From: Alphaproteobacteria bacterium
Lineage (GTDB): Bacteria > Pseudomonadota > Alphaproteobacteria > UBA9219
Direction of reading: 5' to 3'
Length of the DNA stretch: 6,589 nt
NCBI GenBank assembly: GCA_028693775.1
Contig: JAQUUS010000091.1
Coordinates: 1 to 6,589, forward strand
The first letter of the stretch is position 1. Each line of letters begins with the position of its first letter. Shown here in pieces: positions 1 through 5,185 of this stretch. The translations under genes and the position numbers were made by a program. The notes beneath the pieces are model-generated. The model saw nothing but the letters and a program-made list of their open reading frames with translations. It had not been told where the DNA came from and did not search any database.

Positions 1-1117
1 CCGCATTGATGGTATTTTGCTGGCTGGTGGACGTGCCCGCCGTCACATAATGGACGGAAGAGGTGTCCGTAGTCACGCTGGCTGCAGGCGTAGACGAAGA
101 TGAGCTTGAGCCTGAGCTAGAGCTAGAGCTAGAGCTAGAGCTGGAAGTGCCCGACGTATTGCTCGATGTGCCAGAGGACGAAGACCCCGAGGACGAAGAG
201 CTGGACGAAGAACCAGCCGAGCTTGAACTGGAGGAGCTACCCGCACCCGCACCCAAAGCCGAGACGTCGCAGTTCTTGGTTGCGGTCGTCATGGCCGGAA
301 CCGACGGGCAACCGCCAGTATGCAGTGTACCGCCGTCGAGCAGGGCATATTTGGTTGCCACGTCGCCGATTGTATTGCTGCAATTATAAACCGAAGTTGA
401 GCTTTGTTGGACTTCGATAGCCCCATATCCGCCCGCGCCAACGTCCCGTGCAATATAGTTGCTGGCAACGTACATAGGCCCGGCGCCGCCTGCCGCACGC
501 GCCGCGCTGTTACAATAGAGGCGCATACAGTTGTTGGTCACATAAGTCGTGCCGGCATTGTAAATGGACACGATATCGTGGCCTGGTTGGCGAACGACGT
601 TGTCGTGGAAGTTTAGATTGCTGGTCGTTTTCGACAACACAATGTCGTTCCAGTTGTGATGGAGATACATGTGGTCGATTTCGATATTTGACGAACCGGT
701 CAGCTGAATGATGTCGTAATAGTATTTGCCGCATTTCGTGGCCACACCGTTCGACGTCGTATTATTGTCTCTGTTCCCGTCGATTTCAAAACCGCTGATG
801 CGAACGTTGGATACGCTGGAGCCCAAAATCATCGGCTTGTGCGTTGCCCAGTTGGCGTTTTTGACAAGCATGATTTTTGCGCCGCGATCGCCGGTCAATA
901 TGGTGTTGCTCACCAGATTGATGGTGCCGTTGATGGTATACGTTCCTGATTTAAGATAAACGGTTCCGCCTTTTTTCAGGGCGGTATTGATCTGATCCTG
1001 GTTGTTGCTGCTGTTCGAAGCGGTTAATGTTGTGGTTGCCGCAAACGATTGTGTGTGTGCCCCTATCATTAAGGCGCAGATGGCGACAAATAGGCGCAAT
1101 GGCGATATCGACTTCAT
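1..1117 (-). CDS. Secreted right-handed beta-helix (pectate-lyase-like) protein with Ser-rich linker, C-terminus beyond window
   Basis: I read this frame directly: it stays open for 372 codons from ATG at 1117 to the left edge, with no stop in the window. A GGGGGA-type ribosome site lies just upstream. Residues 1-26 form a Sec signal peptide: a basic start, a hydrophobic core around 9-20, and Ser-Phe-Ala before Ala27. Residues about 31-285 carry the opening typical of pectate-lyase-like beta-helix proteins (QDQINTALKKGGTVYLKSGT), then rung-like stretches such as ISGFEIDGN (107-115), IEIDHMYLHHN (145-155) and FHDNVV (170-175). Mature Cys residues are 129, 197, 202, 246, 270 and 283, an even number that could form disulfides. 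Residues 294-343 are a Ser/Gly/Thr linker. Residues 358-372 resemble 31-46, suggesting a second module. The fold occurs in polysaccharide lyases, uronate epimerases and adhesins. No catalytic set is identified, so substrate and activity are unknown. Exported location is well supported. Confidence 0.88.
   Translation of the reverse strand, partial: MKSISPLRLFVAICALMIGAHTQSFAATTTLTASNSSNNQDQINTALKKGGTVYLKSGTYTINGTINLVSNTILTGDRGAKIMLVKNANWATHKPMILGSSVSNVRISGFEIDGNRDNNTTSNGVATKCGKYYYDIIQLTGSSNIEIDHMYLHHNWNDIVLSKTTSNLNFHDNVVRQPGHDIVSIYNAGTTYVTNNCMRLYCNSAARAAGGAGPMYVASNYIARDVGAGGYGAIEVQQSSTSVYNCSNTIGDVATKYALLDGGTLHTGGCPSVPAMTTATKNCDVSALGAGAGSSSSSSSAGSSSSSSSSGSSSSGTSSNTSGTSSSSSSSSSSSGSSSSSSTPAASVTTDTSSVHYVTAGTSTSQQNTINA
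89..238 (-). repeat. Serine-rich interdomain linker coding region
   Basis: Codons 294-343 of the beta-helix gene encode a low-complexity stretch of Ser broken by Gly, Thr, Ala and Asn. It uses mixed AGC, TCT, TCG, TCC and TCA codons, so selection on the protein is likely in addition to repeat slippage. Poly-Ser linkers joining catalytic and binding modules are known in secreted carbohydrate-active enzymes of Saccharophagus and relatives. Here the linker separates one complete beta-helix module from the apparent start of another. Confidence 0.85.
114..142. repeat. Hexanucleotide tandem repeat (GAGCTA, about 4.8 copies)
   Basis: Four perfect GAGCTA units at 114-137 are followed by a partial GAGCT. 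On the coding (minus) strand each unit reads as an AGC-TCT pair, encoding two Ser. Because the unit is 6 bases, gain or loss of copies keeps the reading frame and only changes linker length. Confidence 0.9.
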
Positions 1118-1140
1118 TTTATTCCCCCGTTTGTTTCTGC

Positions 1141-1190
1141 GAACAAAGCCCCGCCGGAAAGGCAGAAGAGCGAGCTCGCTTTCCTTGTTC
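1141..1190 (-). promoter_or_regulatory. Stem-loop in the 5' leader of the beta-helix gene
   Basis: On the minus-strand transcript GAACAAGGAAAG pairs with CTTTCC plus TTGTTC. This gives two 6-bp helices (1185-1190 with 1141-1146, and 1179-1184 with 1156-1161) separated by a one-sided 9-base bulge (1147-1155). The loop contains most of the palindrome GCGAGCTCGC (1170-1179). The structure ends 23 bases before the ATG, just upstream of the ribosome site. It may stabilise the mRNA or affect translation; no riboswitch class matches. Confidence 0.45.
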
Positions 1191-1224
1191 GACAAACCCC
1201 AAACCAACGCATTCGGCAGCGCCA

Positions 1225-1294
1225 TTTATTACAGACCGGTGCCGTGAGTTTTTCCCGAAAATGTTCTATGAACGTGACTGCGCGCTGTAATAAA
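1225..1294. repeat. Perfect 10-base inverted repeat, possible paired operator
   Basis: TTTATTACAG at 1225-1234 is matched by its exact reverse complement CTGTAATAAA at 1285-1294, with 50 bases between. The copies lie 108-177 bases upstream of the beta-helix start codon, where regulator sites would be expected. The spacing, 60 bp start to start, is close to six helical turns, which would suit two protein dimers on one face. One such pair could also arise by chance in a region this long. Confidence 0.35.
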
Positions 1295-1592
1295 ACACTC
1301 AGCCGCAGAATAATTTGTATCTCTTTTGTACCGTAATGACACAAATCTGCCTTTTCCAGTGAGGGCAGGGACAAAGCGGAAGAGAAAACGCAACCCGCGA
1401 AGGATTTGTGAAAACGATTCCGCAAACGAGGTGAGAATATTATTGAAGGACACACGAGCGCACTTTGATCGGGCCGACGTATCGGAAGAACGATTTCGAT
1501 GCGAACTCCTGCAAGATTCAATTGGCATCAGCGCCTCATGTAAGCACATAAATAGTGCAATAATTATCACATTGAATCGTAGGAAAAAGTCC

Positions 1593-1607
1593 TTAACAGA
1601 GTCTTAA
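1593..1607. promoter_or_regulatory. CtrA-like binding box (TTAA-N7-TTAA)
   Basis: The sequence TTAACAGAGTCTTAA matches the alphaproteobacterial CtrA consensus exactly, including the C after the first half-site. Its 7-base spacer ends in a GANTC methylation site (GAGTC, 1599-1603). It overlaps the palindrome AATTGCAATT (1606-1615). It lies about 480 bases upstream of the beta-helix start, with no good ORF immediately next to it, so the target transcript is unclear. Confidence 0.35.
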
Positions 1608-1813
1608 TTGCAATTTGGCGGCATTGTCAAGTCGCGTTCGACCGACGATTGAAGCGAGTCGCGAAGAAATTTCGGAGTGCTTTGCGCGTGTGTATTTTGC
1701 GTTACAAAATAATGACAAGAGCGAAATCGGTAGAGCGGAAAATCCGTTTCAACAAGGCGGATGGAGCGGCGATTCAGCGTTTCATTTTTTTTTCGCGGCT
1801 GTGGGAACGATTT

Positions 1814-1852
1814 AGCACATCGTGAGTGCTTTGCCGATTCTACAAAGGCAAA
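1814..1852. repeat. Two small inverted repeats downstream of the NUDIX gene
   Basis: AGCAC/GTGCT (1814-1818 and 1826-1830) and TTTGCC/GGCAAA (1830-1835 and 1847-1852) lie within 50 bases of the NUDIX stop codon. Neither is followed by a U-run in the gene's direction, so this is a weak candidate for a 3' end structure rather than a clear intrinsic terminator. Confidence 0.25.
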
Positions 1853-1862
1853 AAACGAATAC

Positions 1863-2612
1863 TTATAAACCGCAGGTGATTTTGCACTCGTTGCTACGGC
1901 AAGGCGCTGGCCTGCCAAGAGAGCGATGTAATTTTTTTACGGCCTCGAGTTCATGCACATGCTCGAATTGATCGTCGCGCATATTCGAAACCTGAGAAAT
2001 GGGGAGGACAAAAACGTCGGACACTTCGCCGCCCGATCTCTTTTGCATCTCATGCTTATAAAGGGGATCGGTGCGAAGTTTCAAAACGTGTTCATGAACC
2101 TTGCCCAACTCGTCTTTGCTTAATTCGACAGCGAGGCCGTTATATTGAACGCAATAACCGCCGTTTTTAAAATAGCGATATCCGACGCCTGTCGATACAA
2201 CTTCAAAAGATTTCGGATCGGGTTCCAAAATCGGTGCGCCCTTGTCGTCCAGTAATTCTTCGCGGAGTTCGCGTGCGGCGCCGTCGCAGGGCTGTTCCCG
2301 CTCGTCGAGATCGATATATCCGCCTGTAATGCCGAACTTGCGCTTGCCGTCTTCGCCTTTTTTTCCGCGCTCGATCAAAATGACAACATTTTCCTTGTAA
2401 GCCGGATCGTAAGCGTAACAGATAACAAAAGCGCCGACCGTTGCGGTTGTAACGTCCGTCATTTCATAGGACGTCAGCTTCGAATATCCGGGAAGAGGCC
2501 CACAAATGGCTTTTGCCAACGGGCCGGTCAGGATTTCCTTGGGAGTCAGGCCGGGAAACTTACTGGTCAGATAGTCCACAGCTTCCTGAATGTCGGAATC
2601 TTTCGGTGTCAC
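1863..2612 (-). CDS. NUDIX hydrolase family protein
   Basis: A 249-residue, probably cytoplasmic protein. NUDIX enzymes cleave nucleoside diphosphates linked to another moiety, using Mg ions held by the Nudix-box glutamates. The box is at about 97-126: Gly97-Gly98, Glu106, then RELREE (114-119) with the expected catalytic Glu115, Glu118 and Glu119. Gly98 to Glu106 has seven intervening residues rather than the canonical five, and the Gly after EE is displaced to 125. Residues 56-81 and 92-99 look like the strands that normally precede the box. An N-terminal extension of about 55 residues carries no motif I know. The C-terminus has three close Cys (238, 243, 247). The start is GTG: GAGG lies 7 bases upstream (2620-2623) and the first in-frame ATG is only at codon 51. 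It lies 177 bases downstream of the LolA-like gene on the same strand. Substrate unknown. Confidence 0.85.
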   Translation of the reverse strand: MTPKDSDIQEAVDYLTSKFPGLTPKEILTGPLAKAICGPLPGYSKLTSYEMTDVTTATVGAFVICYAYDPAYKENVVILIERGKKGEDGKRKFGITGGYIDLDEREQPCDGAARELREELLDDKGAPILEPDPKSFEVVSTGVGYRYFKNGGYCVQYNGLAVELSKDELGKVHEHVLKLRTDPLYKHEMQKRSGGEVSDVFVLPISQVSNMRDDQFEHVHELEAVKKLHRSLGRPAPCRSNECKITCGL

Positions 2613-2735
2613 TTTGTATCCTCGTCTTTAATATATGTATCCGTTATCCGCGTTTCATAATGCGCTTTTTGGAGAGGCCCAGTATATACCCCCTCGACCT
2701 ATCAAAAACACCCCCATATTTAATTTCATCCACAA

Positions 2736-2791
2736 GCATTAACCAACGACTAATGCGCGATTATCAAGGACATCCGACAATATTATGTCCT
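2736..2791 (-). repeat. Tandem stem-loops at the 3' end of the LolA-like gene
   Basis: AGGACAT/ATGTCCT (2767-2773 with 2785-2791, 11-base loop) overlaps the stop codon of the LolA-like gene. It is followed on the minus strand by GCATTA/TAATGC (2736-2741 with 2751-2756, 9-base loop). Neither ends in a U-run, so they may mark a processed mRNA end or weak termination before the NUDIX gene. Confidence 0.3.
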
Positions 2792-3392
2792 ATTTCCCGG
2801 ATATTTTGGCAAAAGTAGCAGCCTCCGAATCCTGCAAGGGCAGGGGAGAGAGAACCTCGTCCGCGAAGCTAAGCGTATCCAAATCCCCCTCTTCATCGGC
2901 AAGAACGATACGTTCGACAAACCGTGAGCCGCTGACGGTCACGCTTGAATAAGGAATTTTTGTCCCTTCCGTCTTCGGGGTCAAAAGAACGCTCCAGCGT
3001 TCGCTGTTGCCGATGTGCGAAACTGAAAAATCTTTTTCAAACGCAGCCCAGTTTCCGGCCAATGCGCTCCCGACGATATTGTAGAAACGATCCAGATTCT
3101 TGATTTTCATCTTCATCGAAACAGAACCAATCAGCTGACGCGCTCCGTTGCGCGTAACAACGGTAGTTGTCGGAAACGGTTTTTCAATCGACCAAATCAA
3201 CCCATGATCCGGCGCGGCAACAAAACGCCCCGAAAAACGCAGCGCAGTTCCGTCAAGCGCACCCACGCGCCGTTCTTCGACAAAAGCGCCGCGCAGAACA
3301 CTTCCGCTCCCAACACACATTTGCGCTGCGAAAGCCGAAGGCACGCAAGAAAAAGCAAATATGCTGATAAGTGCCATAAATATGAGACGCAT
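2790..3392 (-). CDS. LolA-like periplasmic outer-membrane lipoprotein carrier protein
   Basis: A 200-residue protein. Residues 1-23 are a signal peptide with a hydrophobic core and Ala-Phe-Ala near position 22. Cys16 is not in a lipobox, so signal peptidase I cleavage and a soluble periplasmic product are expected. The mature part has the LolA-family pattern: GAFVEERRV (35-43), FSGRFVAAPDHGLIWSIEKPF (53-73) with the hallmark Gly-Leu-x-Trp and Lys-Pro-Phe, then a Thr/Val-rich strand. Near the C-terminus are ERIVLADEEGD (160-170) and a following DTLSF strand. LolA proteins escort lipoproteins from the LolCDE exporter to the outer-membrane receptor LolB. This divergent member could instead serve another lipid or glycoconjugate pathway. 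The start at 3392 is chosen because AAGGAG stands 6 bases upstream; a TTG at 3422 would place that site inside the gene. Its partners are not in the window. Confidence 0.78.
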   Translation of the reverse strand: MRLIFMALISIFAFSCVPSAFAAQMCVGSGSVLRGAFVEERRVGALDGTALRFSGRFVAAPDHGLIWSIEKPFPTTTVVTRNGARQLIGSVSMKMKIKNLDRFYNIVGSALAGNWAAFEKDFSVSHIGNSERWSVLLTPKTEGTKIPYSSVTVSGSRFVERIVLADEEGDLDTLSFADEVLSPLPLQDSEAATFAKISGK

Positions 3393-3398
3393 AGAGAA

Positions 3399-3404
3399 CT
3401 CCTT
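3399..3404 (-). promoter_or_regulatory. Ribosome binding site that fixes the LolA-like start
   Basis: AAGGAG on the minus strand, 6 bases before the ATG at 3392. It supports the 200-residue product over a 210-residue version beginning at the TTG of 3422. Confidence 0.8.
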
Positions 3405-3590
3405 CTCGAAAGGGACACTCAATTATTTGACACGAATACAAATAGACGCTCATTGTGTCCATAATTCGTCTACGACATTGATGCTTCATACGTTTTGCCG
3501 TTCATCGCAACAATATAACCCATTGTCTAAGGAGAAATACTGACTAGGCAGGTGCAGCATCATTCCTCATAAAATAAATGACCGTCCATG

Positions 3591-3599
3591 TGGTATATT
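3591..3599 (+). promoter_or_regulatory. Candidate extended -10 promoter of the XRE regulator gene
   Basis: TGGTATATT fits an extended -10 element (TGn followed by TATAAT with one mismatch), about 34 bases before the ATG. This would give a leader of about 28 bases that includes the AAAGGA ribosome site (3619-3624). No good -35 hexamer is present, which extended -10 promoters tolerate. A second -10-like TATAAC lies at 3514-3519. Confidence 0.35.
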
Positions 3600-3633
3600 C
3601 GTTCCGTGCCGACATCCTAAAGGACGCCCGAAT

Positions 3634-4068
3634 ATGAAAGCACAGCCCGCCAACAACATCAAAGCCCTTAGTGAAAAAAAGGGGATCTCCGCACGCAGGC
3701 TGGCCAAGCTGATCGGCACATCGGCACCGCATATGAGCCGTCTCATCAATGGCAAGTCTCCGTTAAAAACGAAATGGCTCAAAAAGCTCTCCACAGCGCT
3801 GAAAGTTCCGGTCGATAAAATCGTGGATATCAAACCACATCCGGCGAACGGCAAAAAGCCAGTCGAGGCCTTCGACCTAATGCTGCCCGGTTCGATCATC
3901 GGATGGCTGCTCGAAGCGGCCGATAACGCCAAAACGGATTTGTCGAGAACCGAGCTATCGAGGCTGACAAGCTACATCTACAAAGAAGCCATCAACGCAG
4001 GCCTTTCCGAAGATCATATAAAAAGGCTTGCGCATATGGCCGTACAGATCAAACAGATTCTCGGCTGA
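3634..4068 (+). CDS. XRE/Cro-like helix-turn-helix transcriptional regulator
   Basis: A 144-residue, probably cytoplasmic DNA-binding protein. Residues 7-66 fit the five-helix HTH_3 (lambda Cro/cI type) domain: helix 2 at about SARRLAKLIG (19-28), a turn, then the recognition helix SAPHMSRLING (30-40), followed by WLKKLSTALKVPVDKI (48-63). Residues about 80-144 are a Leu/Ile-rich helical tail with no motif I recognise; dimerisation or ligand sensing would be usual for such a part. The start has AAAGGA 9 bases upstream. The gene is divergent from the LolA-like gene and 118 bases upstream of the epimerase on the same strand, so either could be its target, but no repeated operator is visible. 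Absence of integrase or phage genes argues against a prophage repressor in an intact element. Confidence 0.85.
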   Translation: MKAQPANNIKALSEKKGISARRLAKLIGTSAPHMSRLINGKSPLKTKWLKKLSTALKVPVDKIVDIKPHPANGKKPVEAFDLMLPGSIIGWLLEAADNAKTDLSRTELSRLTSYIYKEAINAGLSEDHIKRLAHMAVQIKQILG

Positions 4069-4110
4069 AACAAGCCAAAACAAACCTTGAAGAGGGGGCA
4101 AAAGTCGCCT

Positions 4111-4140
4111 ATGCGTGTTTGCCTGAAAATGGCAATCTAA
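4111..4140 (+). other. Possible 9-codon leader peptide ORF upstream of the epimerase
   Basis: ATG at 4111 opens a short frame, MRVCLKMAI, ending in TAA at 4138-4140. An AGGGGG stretch (4093-4098) lies 12 bases upstream, too far for a strong ribosome site. The frame covers two arms of alternative hairpins and stops 8 bases before a terminator-like stem-loop. There is no run of one amino acid that would name a sensed metabolite. It may be chance. Confidence 0.2.
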
Positions 4141-4148
4141 CCCTCCGG

Positions 4149-4165
4149 AAAGACTTGGTCTTTTT
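4149..4165 (+). terminator. Terminator-like hairpin between the XRE gene and the epimerase
   Basis: AAAGAC (4149-4154) and GTCTTT (4158-4163) form a 6-bp stem with a 3-base loop, and a run of five T ends at 4165. The stem is AT-rich and the T-run partly belongs to it, so it would be weak. It may end the XRE transcript or act as an attenuator for the epimerase-dehydrogenase operon, whose ATG is 21 bases further on. Confidence 0.4.
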
Positions 4166-4186
4166 AGTGCGCATCGAGGACGGCTC

Positions 4187-5179
4187 ATGAAAATACTCAT
4201 CACAGGCGCGGCTGGATTTATCGGCGCGGCGCTGGCGAAAAAGCTTCTCGAACGAGGAGACGAAGTTGTCGGCGTGGATAACCTGAATGATTACTACGAC
4301 GTCAAGCTCAAGCAAGCGAGGCTTGCGCGCCTGCGCGAGACAGGAAAATCCGCCTTTTCATTCAGCCAAATCAATATAGCCGATAAAGACGCTATTCTGG
4401 CGCTTGCCGACACCTGCAAGGACGCCGAACTTGTCGTCAACTTTGCGGCGCAAGCGGGCGTGAGATATTCAATCGTCAATCCGTTCGCCTATGCCGAGTC
4501 GAACGTCATGGGCTTTATTGTCATGCTGGAGCTTGCCCGGCGTTTACCCAGACTCAGGCAGTTTGTCTACGCCAGTTCGTCATCTGTCTATGGCGGAAAC
4601 GCCAAAATCCCCTTTTCCATCGAAGACCCTGTCGAAAAACCCATATCCGTCTATGCCGCAACCAAGCGCAGCGACGAGCTTCTCGCCTATAGCTATGCCC
4701 ATTTACATAAAATCCCCTGCACGGGGCTTAGGTTTTTCACGGTCTACGGTCCGTGGGGTAGGCCCGATATGGCCGCTTATCTCTTCACCTCCAAAATTCT
4801 GGCCGGAACCCCACTTCCCGTCTACAATTATGGGAAAATGCGAAGGGATTTCACATATATAGACGATGCTATCGCCGGAACCATCGGCGCCATGGAACGT
4901 CCTGTTTCAGCTTCCGATCAAGGGGTTCAGTCTGAAATTTTTAATATTGGCAACTCCAGAACGGAAATGTTAACCGATTATATCGGCGAAATCGAAAAGG
5001 CGCTTGGCCAAAAAGCCGTTCTGGAGCTTTTGCCCATGCAGCCGGGAGACGTCCCCGAAACGTACGCCGACATCAAAGCTTCGCAAGAAGCGTTCGGCTA
5101 TGCGCCGAAAACGACCATAAGCGAGGGCATACCGCGCTTTGTCGACTGGTATAAAAAATATCACTCTGTTCAAGGATGA
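4187..5179 (+). CDS. UDP-glucuronate 4-epimerase (NAD-dependent, extended SDR family)
   Basis: A 330-residue cytoplasmic enzyme, full length for the family, interconverting UDP-glucuronate and UDP-galacturonate. It has the NAD-binding TGAAGFIG (6-13) and Asp31 after the second strand, the usual ribose ligand. The active-site Ser is in SSSSVYG (130-136), and Tyr156-x3-Lys160 lies in SVYAATK. The subfamily is shown by LRFFTVYGPWGRPDMA (181-196), GKMRRDFTYIDD (216-227) and the C-terminal MQPGDVPETYAD (284-295), which are typical of uronate rather than galactose epimerases. The start has GAGGA 6 bases upstream. The gene is followed after 6 bases by UDP-glucose dehydrogenase, which makes its substrate. 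The product would feed galacturonic acid into lipopolysaccharide, capsule or exopolysaccharide. Relatives are called lpsL in rhizobia, but I do not assign that symbol here. A different UDP-sugar epimerase activity is less likely. Confidence 0.93.
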   Translation: MKILITGAAGFIGAALAKKLLERGDEVVGVDNLNDYYDVKLKQARLARLRETGKSAFSFSQINIADKDAILALADTCKDAELVVNFAAQAGVRYSIVNPFAYAESNVMGFIVMLELARRLPRLRQFVYASSSSVYGGNAKIPFSIEDPVEKPISVYAATKRSDELLAYSYAHLHKIPCTGLRFFTVYGPWGRPDMAAYLFTSKILAGTPLPVYNYGKMRRDFTYIDDAIAGTIGAMERPVSASDQGVQSEIFNIGNSRTEMLTDYIGEIEKALGQKAVLELLPMQPGDVPETYADIKASQEAFGYAPKTTISEGIPRFVDWYKKYHSVQG

Positions 5180-5185
5180 AGTCAC

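Larger units (their letters stand above)
1118..1862. other. 745-base intergenic region without a supportable gene
   Basis: Open frames here (minus 1114-1521 and 1229-1570, plus 1326-1607 and 1615-1815) overlap one another, lack ribosome sites, mostly need GTG or TTG starts, and have Arg/Ser/Cys-rich chance-like compositions. The region instead holds a leader hairpin (1141-1190), a 10-base inverted repeat pair (1225-1234 and 1285-1294), a CtrA-like box (1593-1607), a 10-base palindrome AATTGCAATT (1606-1615), a T9 run (1785-1793) and small inverted repeats at 1814-1852. Seven GANTC sites fall in it, starting at 1416, 1515, 1574, 1599, 1656, 1771 and 1836. No convincing sigma-70 promoter for the beta-helix gene was found. 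A long 5' leader or a small RNA is possible but unproven. Confidence 0.7.

Noticed and set aside
63..389. Plus-strand acidic frame rich in Glu-Leu repeats
   Set aside because: It is the antisense reading of the Ser-rich linker of the beta-helix gene; the repeat pattern comes from AGCTCT codons read backwards, and the minus strand has a signal peptide and fold signature.
1141..1320. Possible cyclic-di-GMP riboswitch upstream of the beta-helix gene
   Set aside because: Fragments such as CAAAGCC appear on the wrong strand and the conserved core bases of the class are missing.
1114..1570. Two overlapping minus-strand frames of 135 and 113 codons in the intergenic region
   Set aside because: No ribosome sites, Arg/Ser/Cys-rich chance-like composition, mutual overlap, and one runs into the start of the beta-helix gene.
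1785..1793. T9 run as a plus-strand terminator
   Set aside because: No stable GC stem directly precedes it and no plus-strand gene lies upstream.
1326..1815. Plus-strand frames of 93 and 66 codons
   Set aside because: Both need TTG starts without a ribosome site and resemble no protein family.
2727..2735. DnaA-box-like TCATCCACA
   Set aside because: A single site with a mismatch and no cluster or origin context.
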